A stretch of DNA of 49,810 nt from Bacillota bacterium (GTDB lineage Bacteria > Bacillota > Sulfobacillia > JACIYH01). Both the position numbers and the translations under genes were made by a program. Position 1 is the stretch's first letter, and each line of letters begins with the position of its first letter. This document shows, piece by piece, positions 1-8,403 of this stretch. The stretch spans positions 1 through 49,810 of the forward strand of contig JACIYH010000013.1 in the NCBI GenBank assembly GCA_014360055.1. The letters are read 5' to 3'. The notes under the pieces are model-generated. The model searched no databases and was not told where the DNA came from. It saw only the letters and a program-made list of their open reading frames with translations.

Positions 1-106
1 GTCCCACCTTAAGGTTGAGAACGCCAGCCGCGGAATATCCCGCCCCCGCGCCGCACCTGCTGTGCTTCATGCCAACTAGGCCGGCGTGGGCGCTGTAGGA
101 TGGGAG

Positions 107-733
107 CTAAACCTGGTGGGCGAGGATGGCTACGGTGCAGGTGAGCGCCCCGGCCACCATGAATACCCTGTGGCTAAGCCAGTTGCCCCCGAACCTCCTG
201 CCCGCTGCAGCGCCTGCTGCGACGAAGAGGGGACAGGCCACCGCCACCGGTAGCACCACGGTGAGCGGAAAGCGCAGCAGGCCCAGGCCGAGGCCCGCCG
301 CAAGTGCATCCAGCGCCAGGGCCAGGCTGAGCAGGGCGGCTTCGCCGGCTTCCAGCCGGCCGGATACGTTGAAGTCCGCCCGGGCCGGGTCGCCCAGCAC
401 CTGGAGCAGAGTGCGGAACGGCCCCAACCGCAAGGCAGCCCCGGGTTCCTCGCCGGATTGCCGCGCGATGGTGAGCAGGTAGTGCCGCCAGCCCTGGTAT
501 ATCTGGCAAGTGCCCACGACGAAGAGAAGCGTTTTCCCCAGCCGGGCGGCCACCACGGCGTCCTGGGGGGTGACGGCAGTGGTTCCGGCCAGGAGGGAGA
601 CGGCCATGAGGCCGCCCGTTATGCCTGCCAGCATGAGGTAGGCGGAAAAGGGAAGACGGATCGACTGCACACCGTACGCGACACCTGCCCCCAGGCTGTC
701 GAGGCTGAGGGCAATGGCCAGCAGGAAGGGTAA
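107..733 (-). CDS. ytaF: YtaF-like sporulation membrane protein (MntP-type)
   Basis: Polytopic membrane protein of the YtaF/MntP family. The frame shows a helix LPFLLAIALSLDSLGAG with the conserved small-residue/Asp pattern, and the second half repeats it as LALALDALAAGLGLG, the internal duplication expected for this fold. The family is associated with sporulation in Bacillota; its transported ion is not established. The first helix is encoded upstream of the first usable start (GTG at 670-668), yet the frame has no ATG, GTG or TTG before the stop at 751-749. An ATG at 752-750 is one base out of frame, so a one-base frameshift or sequencing error near 735-748 is likely. It lies downstream of the AbrB-like gene on the same strand. 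Family call is good; the 5' end is not settled. Confidence 0.72.
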   Translation of the reverse strand, partial: LPFLLAIALSLDSLGAGVAYGVQSIRLPFSAYLMLAGITGGLMAVSLLAGTTAVTPQDAVVAARLGKTLLFVVGTCQIYQGWRHYLLTIARQSGEEPGAALRLGPFRTLLQVLGDPARADFNVSGRLEAGEAALLSLALALDALAAGLGLGLLRFPLTVVLPVAVACPLFVAAGAAAGRRFGGNWLSHRVFMVAGALTCTVAILAHQV

Positions 734-755
734 GACCGCCGGCGCGCCTCATACC

Positions 756-779
756 CCCGCGTCCAATGTATGACGCGGG
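756..779. other. 8-bp inverted repeat ahead of ytaF
   Basis: CCCGCGTC and GACGCGGG form a perfect 8-bp stem with an 8-nt loop, in the 110-bp gap between the AbrB-like gene and ytaF. On the minus strand the stem ends 3 nt before ATG 752. There is no T-run, so attenuation or mRNA protection is as likely as termination. Confidence 0.4.
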
Positions 780-861
780 CTGCCGGGAGGGGATGCGTGC
801 TGGTGCCCTGAAAGGCCCTACTGCCGCCGGGCGTCGGGGATACGTTTTGCGCAGGCAGCGG

Positions 862-1116
862 TTACGGCTGAGGCGCCGAGGAGGCGAGTTCCCCGGCGCA
901 CGCCCGGCACACCTTCAGGCCTCTGTAGTCCCTGAGGTGACTGGTGCTGCCGCAGAAGACACACACCTGCTCGTACCGCTTGAGAATTATTTTATCATCC
1001 TCGACGAAGAACTCCAGGGAAGAGTTCTCGTGGATGCCCATCATCTTGCGGAGTTCGGTGGGGAGGACGATGCGCCCCAGTCGGTCCGTACGGCGCACTA
1101 TGCCCGGTTCCTTCAC
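862..1116 (-). CDS. AbrB/SpoVT-family transcriptional regulator with zinc-ribbon tail
   Basis: Small DNA-binding regulator of 84 residues. The N-terminal half is a classical AbrB swapped-hairpin domain (GIVRRTDRLGRIVLPTELRK, followed by KIILKRYE). The C-terminal half carries CVFC and CRAC, two CxxC pairs spaced like a small metal-binding ribbon, a tail often seen in clostridial AbrB homologues. The GTG at 1116 is chosen over the upstream start at 1194 because AGAAGGTG sits at proper distance and homologues begin right before the AbrB motif. Homologues act as transition-state or sporulation regulators; targets here are unknown. It may regulate ytaF just downstream. Confidence 0.85.
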   Translation of the reverse strand: MKEPGIVRRTDRLGRIVLPTELRKMMGIHENSSLEFFVEDDKIILKRYEQVCVFCGSTSHLRDYRGLKVCRACAGELASSAPQP

Positions 1117-1277
1117 GCTTGCACCTTCTTTCCTGTCATGGCAGCAGCCGACAAATCTCGACGAAATGCTACCAGCCCGCGTGGTTCCCGTCAAGCAGAG
1201 GGCAGACGTGCCGGGCCGCCGGTGGGTATTTGCCGATTCAGCCCTGAGTGATAGGATGCCGGCAGGGGAGAAGTGAA

Positions 1278-2108
1278 GTGATTGTCAGCGCCAGCAGGCG
1301 GACGGACATCCCCGCCTTCTTCGCCGACTGGTTCATGGAGCGGGTGCGGGCGGGCTATTGCTCTTACCCCAACCCATTTAACCCGGCACAGCGGGTCGTC
1401 GTTTCGCTCCGTCCTGAGGATGTTGATGTCATTGTGTTCTGGAGCAAGGATCCCCTCAACCTCCTGCCGAGGTTGCCGGGGTTGTCCGCACGCGGGTACC
1501 GCTTCTATTTCCAGTTCACGGTCAACGGATACCCCCCCTTCCTGGAGCCGGGGCTGCGACCCCTTGAGCAGATACTGGACACCTTCGCGAGGCTGGCCGA
1601 TCTGATCTGGCCCGCGCCTGTGGTGTGGCGCTACGACCCCATCATACTGAGCGATGCCACTGGGCCCGATTATCATCGCCGCCGGTTTGAGAGCATCGCC
1701 GGCCGCCTTGCCCACTACACCCGCCGGGTGATGATCAGCTTGTTCGACGATTACCGTCGGGCCGGGGCACGGCTGCGCCGCGCCGCCCGGCAGGCCTGTG
1801 TGAGGCTCCTGCCCGTCGCCCCCGGGGCACCGGAGGTGGACGCGCTCCTGCGCGACCTGGGTCAGGCGGCGCGCGCCCATGGGCTGGAGGTTTTCAGTTG
1901 CGCCGAAGCCGCTGACCTGACCCCCCTGGGTATTCCACCGGGCCGGTGCATCGACGACCAGCTCATTTGGAAGACGCTGGGAGTGCGCGTAAGCGCCAGG
2001 AAGGACCGGGGCCAGCGCGCCGCCTGCAGGTGTGTGGAGAGTCGGGACATAGGGGTGTACGGGACCTGCCGCCACGGGTGCGTGTACTGCTATGCCGGTC
2101 CCTGCTGA
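1278..2108 (+). CDS. DUF1848 family protein
   Basis: Begins VIVSASRRTDIPAFFADWF, the hallmark start of DUF1848 proteins, and continues with PNPFNP and DVDVIVFWSKDP, also typical. A C-terminal CRHGCVYC motif (CxxxCxxC spacing) resembles the iron-sulfur ligand set of radical SAM enzymes, but it is at the end of the protein rather than near the start. The biochemical role is not known. GTG 1278 is chosen because AGGGGAG precedes it by seven bases and the conserved sequence starts here. About 276 residues, normal for the family. It is transcribed divergently from the AbrB-like gene. Confidence 0.85.
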   Translation: MIVSASRRTDIPAFFADWFMERVRAGYCSYPNPFNPAQRVVVSLRPEDVDVIVFWSKDPLNLLPRLPGLSARGYRFYFQFTVNGYPPFLEPGLRPLEQILDTFARLADLIWPAPVVWRYDPIILSDATGPDYHRRRFESIAGRLAHYTRRVMISLFDDYRRAGARLRRAARQACVRLLPVAPGAPEVDALLRDLGQAARAHGLEVFSCAEAADLTPLGIPPGRCIDDQLIWKTLGVRVSARKDRGQRAACRCVESRDIGVYGTCRHGCVYCYAGPC

Positions 2109-2165
2109 CCGGCCGATCATCAGGTCCCGCTGTCCCGAAGGCGTGCGCCTCATCCGCAGTGGACA

Positions 2166-2750
2166 TCAGCGCCGCAACTTCCGGTTAAGTCTCAAGCGTA
2201 ATGCGAGTATCTGGTGGGAATGCCGGTTGAGAAGCTCGTCGTGGACGGCCAGCTTGCCCTCAATCCTGTCGAGCTTGTCGAGGATTATCTCCCGCGCATC
2301 GTACAGGCCCCGGATCTTGTCGATCACTTCGGACTCCATGCGCACTTCCAGCCGGGTCATCCGTTCCTCAAGCCGCGCCTGCCCCTCCTTGAGGTCCTGG
2401 ATGTCGGCGTGCATTTGCTCGTAACGCTTCCGTAGCTCCTCGTGGCCCTGTCTGAGTTCCTGCTGACCCTCTTTGAGGTCGCGGATATCGGCGCGCATCT
2501 GGTCGTAGCCCTGGCGCAGTTCCTGCTGACCCTCTTTGAGGTCGCGGATATCGGCGCGCATCTGGTCGTAGCCCTGGCGCAGTTCCTGCTGGCCCTCTTT
2601 GAGGTCGCGGATATCGGCGCGCATCTGGTCGTAGCCCTGCCGCAGTTCCTGCTGGCCTTCTTTGAGGTCCTGAATGTCCACGCGCGTTTCGTCTTGACCC
2701 TGTCGCAGCGTTACCAACTCGTCCAGGATTCTGCGCAGCAACTCCTCCAC
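2166..2750 (-). CDS. Coiled-coil protein with 21-residue tandem repeats
   Basis: 194 residues, almost entirely charged heptad-like sequence. The core is a 21-residue unit beginning DLKEGQQELRQGYDQMRAD, present in three near-identical copies plus diverged flanking copies, so a long alpha-helical coiled coil is expected. The C-terminal segment (DKIRGLYDAREIILDKLDRI) resembles proteins with repeated 'RxDI.DLKEGQ' units common in Moorella-like bacteria. GTG 2750 is preceded by AAGGGAG. No enzymatic motif, signal peptide or membrane segment is visible. A scaffold or structural role is inference only. Confidence 0.75.
   Translation of the reverse strand: MEELLRRILDELVTLRQGQDETRVDIQDLKEGQQELRQGYDQMRADIRDLKEGQQELRQGYDQMRADIRDLKEGQQELRQGYDQMRADIRDLKEGQQELRQGHEELRKRYEQMHADIQDLKEGQARLEERMTRLEVRMESEVIDKIRGLYDAREIILDKLDRIEGKLAVHDELLNRHSHQILALRLRLNRKLRR
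2461..2649. repeat. Three tandem 63-bp repeats inside the coiled-coil gene
   Basis: Units start at 2461, 2524 and 2587 with only one or two base differences between them; a diverged fourth begins at 2650. The 63-bp period equals 21 codons, keeping the frame. The near identity at DNA level suggests recent expansion or ongoing copy-number change. Confidence 0.9.
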
Positions 2751-2896
2751 TTCGCGGCACTCCCTTCCCGGTGACTGTCGACCTGGATGATACCACAGGT
2801 GAGCCTGGAAGGAAAGGGGTTTCCTGGAGAAATTTGGCGAGTCGTTCTACTTTCAGTCGAAACGTGGTAACACCTTGCCGGGGCACCCGGCTTTGC

Positions 2897-2968
2897 GGGG
2901 CAGGTGGGCACCCTGCGGGCGGCGAGTTGGGCGGGGCAGGTGGGCACCCTGCGGCTGGCGAATTGGCC
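2897..2968. repeat. 36-bp tandem duplication in an intergenic region
   Basis: Two copies of a unit starting GGGGCAGGTGGGCACCCTGC (2897 and 2933), with a degenerate third start near 2969. Each copy contains the short inverted repeat GGTG-GG-CACC. It occupies the 290-bp gap between the divergent coiled-coil gene and the MFS transporter, where no gene was recognised. Confidence 0.7.
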
Positions 2969-3042
2969 GTGGCAGGAGTGTCAGTGTTGGCGGCACGCTA
3001 GGAGTGGTAAGTGATCAAAGCTGCCGGGTTGGGGGTGGGGAC

Positions 3043-4221
3043 GTGCAGCGGCTGGTGCTGGGATATGTGCTGGCCGTGGGCGCTGTGGAGTTCTTCGCCT
3101 ACAAGATCCTCGATCCCTTCTACCTCCAGTTCCTCACCACCGGGCGCGGCATAGGCCTGACACCCGCGCAATTCGGCCTGTTCGTCGCCCTGGGTGGCTG
3201 GGCGACCATGGCCGTGGACTACCTTACCGGTGCCCTGGCCGATAAGGCGGGGCGGCGGCTGTGCTGGGCTCTCTCCATGTTTGTGTACGCGGGCGCCATG
3301 TTCTGGCTGAGCCGCGTGACCACCTTCGCACAGGCCCTGGCGACTCCCCTGCTGCAGGGACTCTCCTGGGCGCTCGTGAGCGGTTCCCGGGAGGCGTGGC
3401 TTTACGACCACGTGGGCCGCGAGGGCACGCGGCGGGCTATGGCCTCTCTCTATCTATGCTCCGTTCCCCTTACTGTGGCCGCGGCCGCGCTGGCCACCTG
3501 GTTGGGAATGTGGGCGGGCATCCGGCTGCCCATCGCCCTCACGGGATTCATCATGCTCGCGGTGGGCTTCCTCGTGCTCACTTTTCCGGAGAACTACGGG
3601 AGCCGGGAGCGGAACTGGCCGGTCGTTTTGCGCAGCGGCCTGCGCCAGTTCCTGGCCGGGCGGGCCCTGCAGCTCATTGCCCTGCAGAGTTTCTTCATGA
3701 CACTGCCCGTCTGGATCAATTCGGCCTGGTGGTTCACCTTTGTGGTGCAGGAATGGGAGATGAAGGTGGCGCGGGCCACTCTCGCCTTCGGTGTGGCCGC
3801 CGTGGCGGGGGCGGTGGCGGGGTTGCTGATCTCCCGCCTGAAGGCGAACGACTACCACGCCCTGCTCGTTTACCCCACCCTTGCCGCCGCTGCTTCGTAC
3901 TCGCTCATGTCGGTTGCCCCGTCACCAGGGGCACTGGTAGGCCTGGTAGTGGTCGCGGTGGCCGCGGGCTACCTGCGCGGGGCCGGCATCACCCTGTTGC
4001 GCAACCAGCACATCAGAGAAGACCGGGCCACGGCCCTCTCGTTCCTGAGTACGCTGGAGGGTGCCTTCTGGGTGGTAGGCCCCCTGCTGTGGTCGGTGCT
4101 GATAGGGGCTCTGGGGTTGCGGGGGACGTTCGCCGTGGCCGCGGGATGCTGCCTGGTCTCGCTTGCTTTGCTGGTTGCGGCCATGGCCGTCCCCGCACCG
4201 GTCGCGGGCCCGGAACAGTAG
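3043..4221 (+). CDS. MFS transporter
   Basis: Major facilitator superfamily permease of about 392 residues with some 12 hydrophobic segments. The loop after helix 2 reads GALADKAGRRLCW, matching the MFS signature G-x-x-x-D-x-x-G-R-R. A second-half counterpart is less clear. The substrate cannot be told from sequence. GTG 3043 is preferred because GGGGGTGGGG precedes it and the first helix begins directly; GTG 3004 is an alternative. The gene stands alone between the repeat-containing spacer and the aldolase operon. Confidence 0.8.
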   Translation: MQRLVLGYVLAVGAVEFFAYKILDPFYLQFLTTGRGIGLTPAQFGLFVALGGWATMAVDYLTGALADKAGRRLCWALSMFVYAGAMFWLSRVTTFAQALATPLLQGLSWALVSGSREAWLYDHVGREGTRRAMASLYLCSVPLTVAAAALATWLGMWAGIRLPIALTGFIMLAVGFLVLTFPENYGSRERNWPVVLRSGLRQFLAGRALQLIALQSFFMTLPVWINSAWWFTFVVQEWEMKVARATLAFGVAAVAGAVAGLLISRLKANDYHALLVYPTLAAAASYSLMSVAPSPGALVGLVVVAVAAGYLRGAGITLLRNQHIREDRATALSFLSTLEGAFWVVGPLLWSVLIGALGLRGTFAVAAGCCLVSLALLVAAMAVPAPVAGPEQ

Positions 4222-4467
4222 GCGGACGCGTGGCAGGCGGGGCGCGCGGTGGGAGCCGGGGAGGCGGGTGGTCTGGATGACGTCTCTCTGCCCGGATCTC
4301 GCACCGGCAGGATTCGCGGGCGCACGCGCGGAAACACAGGTGTGACCTCGCTTGACGCCGAAAGGCGAGGGGCCACGGCGCCGGCCTCGGCCGTCCTCGG
4401 AGGCGAGGGGCGACGGCGGCCGGCGGCCGAGTGCAGTCGAAACACATGGGAACAGGAGTGATGTGCG

Positions 4468-5391
4468 TTGGCCAAGGCAAAGTTCGCGGGAGTGTTCGCA
4501 CCCATCCCCACCCCCTTCGATGAAGGCGGGGAAATCGCTTACGGACCGCTGCGGCAGAACCTGGCGCGGTGGGCGGGTACGCGCCTGGCGGGGCTCGTGG
4601 TGCTGGGGAGCAACGGGGAGTTCGCACTCCTCGACCCGGACGAAAAGGAAGCCCTGGTGGGATTCGTGCGCGAGCACTTCCCGGCGGACCGGCCCGTGAT
4701 CGCGGGCACCGGGTGTGAGTCCACGCGGGCCACCATCCGCTTCACCCGGCGGGCGGCCCAGCTGGGGGCAGACGCGGCTTTGGTGCTGAATCCTTACTAC
4801 TACAAGGGCTCGATGACGGACGCCGCCCTCAAGCGGTTCTTCCTGGAGGTGGCGGAAGCCTCGCCCATCCCGGTGATGGTGTACAACATGCCCAGGAACA
4901 CCGGTCTCAACCTCTCGGCCGGTCTGGTGGTCGAACTGGCCCAGCATCCCAACATCGTGGGCGTGAAGGATAGCTCCGGGAACATCGTGCAGATTTCCGA
5001 GATCGTGGCGGGTGCCCCCGAGGGGTTTGCCGTGTTCGCGGGCTCGGGTAGTTTCCTCCTTCCCACCATCTTGATGGGCGGCGTGGGCGGTACCCTGGCG
5101 GTGGCGAACGTGTTGCCGAACCAATGCGCCGACATCGTATCTCTTGCCGGAGAAGGACGGCTCGAGGAAGCCCGTGTCCTGCAACTTGGCATCCTGGAGG
5201 CCAACGCGGCGGTGACCAGCCGTTGGGGGATCGCCGGCCTGAAGGCGGCACTGGACATGATCGGCTACTACGGCGGTCCGCCGCGGCCTCCCATCCTGCC
5301 CCTCGGGGAGGCCGAGCGTTCCCGCTTGCGGGAGATCCTCAGGCAGGCAGGGGCTCTGGGGGAGATGGAGGACGTTGAAGGTGGCCGGTGA
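4468..5391 (+). CDS. DapA-superfamily aldolase, 4-hydroxy-2-oxoglutarate aldolase-like
   Basis: Class I (Schiff-base) TIM-barrel aldolase of 307 residues. Catalytic Lys167 lies in GVKDSSGN and the assisting Tyr139 in VMVYNMP. Where true dihydrodipicolinate synthase has a Thr-Thr pair, this protein has GSNGEFALL. Together with GTGCEST and the C-terminal NAAVTSRWGIAGLKAA and GYYGGP motifs, it resembles mammalian-type 4-hydroxy-2-oxoglutarate aldolase (HOGA1) more than DapA. That enzyme splits 4-hydroxy-2-oxoglutarate into pyruvate and glyoxylate. TTG 4468 has AGGAG nine bases upstream. It heads a run with an iron alcohol dehydrogenase and an SCP2 protein, suggesting catabolism rather than lysine synthesis. 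The exact substrate remains inferred. Confidence 0.85.
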   Translation: MAKAKFAGVFAPIPTPFDEGGEIAYGPLRQNLARWAGTRLAGLVVLGSNGEFALLDPDEKEALVGFVREHFPADRPVIAGTGCESTRATIRFTRRAAQLGADAALVLNPYYYKGSMTDAALKRFFLEVAEASPIPVMVYNMPRNTGLNLSAGLVVELAQHPNIVGVKDSSGNIVQISEIVAGAPEGFAVFAGSGSFLLPTILMGGVGGTLAVANVLPNQCADIVSLAGEGRLEEARVLQLGILEANAAVTSRWGIAGLKAALDMIGYYGGPPRPPILPLGEAERSRLREILRQAGALGEMEDVEGGR

Positions 5392-5493
5392 GAGGGAGCG
5401 CTGGGGATAGCTTGTGGCACAGGTGGACAGATGACTCTTACGACGGAGGGGATGAGGTGGAGCGGAGCGGGTGACCCAGTGGGGGGTGGCGCC

Positions 5494-6699
5494 ATGTCCG
5501 ACTTCTTTCAGTTCCAGCTGCCCACCCGGGTGGTGGCGGGTGAGCAGGCGCTGGCGGGATTGGCGGACGAGGTGAAGGCGCTCGCGGGAACCGGAGATGG
5601 CGGGTGCCGCGTGCTGCTGGTGAGCGACCGAGACCTGGCCGACGCCGAGCCCGTCCGGCTGGTGGTGGATGTCCTGCGGTCGGGCGGAGTGGAGCCGGAA
5701 GTCTTTGGGGAAGTGGTGCCTGATAGCTCGGTGGCCATCGTGAGGGAGGGGGCGGAGGCCTATCGGTCGGCGGAGGCGGCGGCGCTGGTGGCGGTGGGCG
5801 GGGGCAGCAGCCTGGATACCGCCAAGGCCATCAACATGATGGTATCCACCGGGCAGGATCTCCTGGACCTGCAGGGTGTGGGGGTGCTGGACCACCCCCT
5901 GCGGCCCCTGGTGGCCATCCCCACCACGGCCGGTACCGGCAGCGAGGTCACCTTTTTCGCCATGATCCGGGACGCGGAGCGGGGCGAGAAGCTCCCCTTC
6001 GTGAGCAGCTACCTGGCGCCCCACCTGGCGGTACTGGTGCCCCGCCTGACTGCGGGGATGCCGGCCATGCTGACCGCAACCACTGGCGTGGATGCTCTCA
6101 CCCACGCCGTGGAAGCGTTCCTGTCCGCGAACCGGGACCCCATCTCCGATGCCCTGGCCCTGCGGGCGGCGGCCCTGATCTGGCGGTACCTTCCCCGGGC
6201 CACCGCCTGCGGCTCCGACCTGGAGGCACGTGCTCACATGCAGGTGGCCGCCTGTCTGGCGGGGATGGCTTTCAACCACCCCATGGTGGGCGTGGTCCAC
6301 GCTCTGGCCCACGCCCTGGGGGGTCGTTACGGCGTTCCCCACGGGCTGGCCAACGCCATCTTCCTGCCCGAGGGGATGCGGTTCAACCTTCCGGGGAACG
6401 AATGCCGCCTGGTGGAACTGGGGCGGGCCATGGGCATCCCGGACCTGCCGGCGCCGGCAGACCCCGGTGGCGTGAGCGCGGAGCCGGAGGCCCTGAGGGA
6501 TGGTGCGCTGAAAGTGGTGGAGGAGACGGCGCGCTTCATAGATTCTCTGGGGATACGGCGCAGCCTGCGGGCGGCCGGGGTGGGGGAGGAGGCCGTACCC
6601 GTGCTGGCGGAACTGGCCCTTTCCGACGGGTCGCTGGCCGCCAATCCGCGCTGGCCGGAGTTCGATGACCTGGCGGCCATGGTAAGGGCCGTCCTATAG
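5494..6699 (+). CDS. Iron-containing alcohol dehydrogenase
   Basis: Group III alcohol dehydrogenase of 401 residues. NAD(P)-binding motif GGGSSLDTAK and the family signature PTTAGTGSEVT are present. The four expected iron ligands are visible: Asp200 and His204 (GVDALTHAVEAF), His269 (the first His of HALAHALGG) and His283 (GVPHG), with spacing as in E. coli FucO. ATG 5494 is chosen over an in-frame ATG at 5431 because of the GGGGGGTGG ribosome binding site and family length. Between the HOGA-like aldolase and an SCP2 protein, it probably reduces or oxidises an aldehyde or hydroxyacid of the same pathway. Confidence 0.92.
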   Translation: MSDFFQFQLPTRVVAGEQALAGLADEVKALAGTGDGGCRVLLVSDRDLADAEPVRLVVDVLRSGGVEPEVFGEVVPDSSVAIVREGAEAYRSAEAAALVAVGGGSSLDTAKAINMMVSTGQDLLDLQGVGVLDHPLRPLVAIPTTAGTGSEVTFFAMIRDAERGEKLPFVSSYLAPHLAVLVPRLTAGMPAMLTATTGVDALTHAVEAFLSANRDPISDALALRAAALIWRYLPRATACGSDLEARAHMQVAACLAGMAFNHPMVGVVHALAHALGGRYGVPHGLANAIFLPEGMRFNLPGNECRLVELGRAMGIPDLPAPADPGGVSAEPEALRDGALKVVEETARFIDSLGIRRSLRAAGVGEEAVPVLAELALSDGSLAANPRWPEFDDLAAMVRAVL

Positions 6700-6730
6700 C
6701 CCACCAATTCACCGCGAGGGGGAGTCTTGC

Positions 6731-7141
6731 ATGCCGTTCTTCCGCGACGCCGATGACGTGTACGATCTGCTGGGGGGACTGTTCCGGCAGGGCCGCGAGC
6801 ACCCCAACCTGGGACCGAAGGTGGCGGCCTCCAGGATCCTCATACAGTTCCAGTACCGGGAGCCGGATGCGGTGATCACCATCAATGCCAAGAACCCGCA
6901 GGAGCCTCCCTTTGACGTGATCCTGGGGCCGACCGACATCAAACCGGACGTGACCATGACCATGAAGGCGGACGTCGCCCATGAGTTCTGGCTGGGTAAG
7001 GTGAACCTGCTCACCGCCCTGGCGCGGCGGCAAATCGTGGCGCAGGGACCGGTGTCGGTGGCCATCAAGCTGGTACCGGTCCTGGGCCCTGCCTTCTCTC
7101 TCTACCGTCAGTACCTTGAGCAGAAAGGCCGCCAGCCCTGA
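6731..7141 (+). CDS. SCP2 sterol-binding-domain protein
   Basis: A 136-residue single-domain SCP2-like protein. The pattern IQFQYREPDAVITI, then a strand with PDVTMTM and the helix DVAHEFWLGKVNLLTALARRQI followed by GPVSVAIKLVP, is the usual SCP2 core (split here as motifs, not one string). SCP2 domains hold hydrophobic ligands; in anaerobes they often sit beside dehydrogenases or acyl-CoA genes. It follows the iron ADH by 31 bp, with GAGGGGGAG before ATG 6731, so it is likely the third gene of that operon. Confidence 0.82.
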   Translation: MPFFRDADDVYDLLGGLFRQGREHPNLGPKVAASRILIQFQYREPDAVITINAKNPQEPPFDVILGPTDIKPDVTMTMKADVAHEFWLGKVNLLTALARRQIVAQGPVSVAIKLVPVLGPAFSLYRQYLEQKGRQP

Positions 7142-7162
7142 GCGGTTGACTGTGAGGCCGGG

Positions 7163-8266
7163 TCAGAAGGGGAACGGCCAGGGGACGTCCAGTTCGCGGC
7201 AGTTGGTCCTGATCTCCTCCAGGACGGCCGCGTTGACCGGGACGCCGTACCGGGCCCTTTCCTCTTCGGCTTCGAATTCCTTTTCTCCGGCCAGGAAGAT
7301 GCGGTCCTGGCCTTGTTCCTTGGGGGATTCCTTCAGTTCCCGGATGAACTGATCCAGGCGTGTCTTGAACTCTGCGGGCGGCATGACGGCGGCAATGTCC
7401 AGGGCGGCGAAGAAGTGCCCCACGTTGGACGGCCTGCCCTGGGGATCACTGGGCGGGAAGACGTGCGTGAGGAAGCCCGCGCCGGAGAGCACGCCACTGA
7501 GGATGTCCACCACGCCGGACAGGCCGTAGCCCTTGTACCCGGAGGTTTCCGCCGGTCCCCCCAGGGGGAAGAGCCCGCCGCCGTGGAGGATTCGTTCGGG
7601 TTCGTCGGTGGCCTTACCCGTCTCATCGGCCCCCCAGTGGGGAGGCACCTTCTCCTTGCGACGGGCGAACACTTCGATGCGGCCGATGGGTACCACGCTG
7701 GTGGCCATGTCCAGGACGAAGGGCCGTTCCTCCCCGGCGGGGGCGGCCACGCTGATGGCGTTGGTACCGATGATCCGCTTGCGTCCGTAAGTGGGAATGG
7801 CCAGGGGCTGGCTGTTGGTGAGGGAGATGCCGATCATGTCGTGGGGCAGGGCCATCATGGCGTAGTACCCCGCGATGCCGTAGTGATTGCTGTTGCGCAC
7901 CACGACCGCCGCCGCGCCCACCTGTTTGGCCATCTCCAGGCACATGGTCATGGCGCGCACGCCCGCCACCTGCCCCATGCCGTTGTTGGCGTCCAGCACC
8001 GCCAGGGCGGGGGTACGGCGCACCACCGTGACCTCGGTGCGCGGGCTGATGCGCCCCACCCGCAGCCGGTTGAGGTAGTATGTGTTCAGCCTCTGCACCC
8101 CGTGGGACTCGATGCCCCGCAGGTCGGCCCGCACGAGCACGTCCGCGATGATCTCCGCCTGGTCTGGCGGGACCTCGACCCTTTCCAGGATGCGCTTAAC
8201 CACTTCTTTCAGCGTCACTGCGTCTACCCTGATGTACACGGGCTGGGTTGCCTCCGCCACCGGCAC
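7163..8266 (-). CDS. LDH2-family malate/lactate/ureidoglycolate-type dehydrogenase
   Basis: NAD(P)H-dependent dehydrogenase of the LDH2/MDH2 (YlbC/AllD/ComC) fold, 367 residues. Diagnostic parts are RADLRGIESHGVQRL, the substrate-site VVRNSNHYGIAGYYA, the IGTNAISVAAP stretch and the glycine-rich GYKGYGLSG region. Members reduce 2-oxoacids such as oxaloacetate, sulfopyruvate or oxalurate, so the substrate is open. Perfect AAGGAGG sits 4 bp before GTG 8266 but 10 bp before GTG 8260, so the second may be the real start. It converges on the aldolase/ADH/SCP2 run, hinting at a shared hydroxyacid pathway. Confidence 0.88.
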   Translation of the reverse strand: MPVAEATQPVYIRVDAVTLKEVVKRILERVEVPPDQAEIIADVLVRADLRGIESHGVQRLNTYYLNRLRVGRISPRTEVTVVRRTPALAVLDANNGMGQVAGVRAMTMCLEMAKQVGAAAVVVRNSNHYGIAGYYAMMALPHDMIGISLTNSQPLAIPTYGRKRIIGTNAISVAAPAGEERPFVLDMATSVVPIGRIEVFARRKEKVPPHWGADETGKATDEPERILHGGGLFPLGGPAETSGYKGYGLSGVVDILSGVLSGAGFLTHVFPPSDPQGRPSNVGHFFAALDIAAVMPPAEFKTRLDQFIRELKESPKEQGQDRIFLAGEKEFEAEEERARYGVPVNAAVLEEIRTNCRELDVPWPFPF

Positions 8267-8403
8267 GCGCCTCCTTCAAAAGCTTTCTGGGGAGTTTCGA
8301 CGCCGCCGGCCTTTCTCCTACTGTTTCCCCCAAGTTTCTCGGGGTGGAAACCGCCGGGGGCGGACAGGCGTCAGTAAGGGTGGGAGCGCATGGGGGCGTA
8401 GCT

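Noticed and set aside
2461-2700. Regular repeats suggesting a CRISPR array
   Set aside because: The repeats are tandem without unique spacers, have a 63-bp codon-phased period and lie in a protein-coding frame.
3922-6342. An 806-codon open frame on the minus strand
   Set aside because: It runs antisense to the MFS, aldolase and ADH genes, is rich in His, Gly and Arg and matches no family. It is a GC-driven shadow frame.
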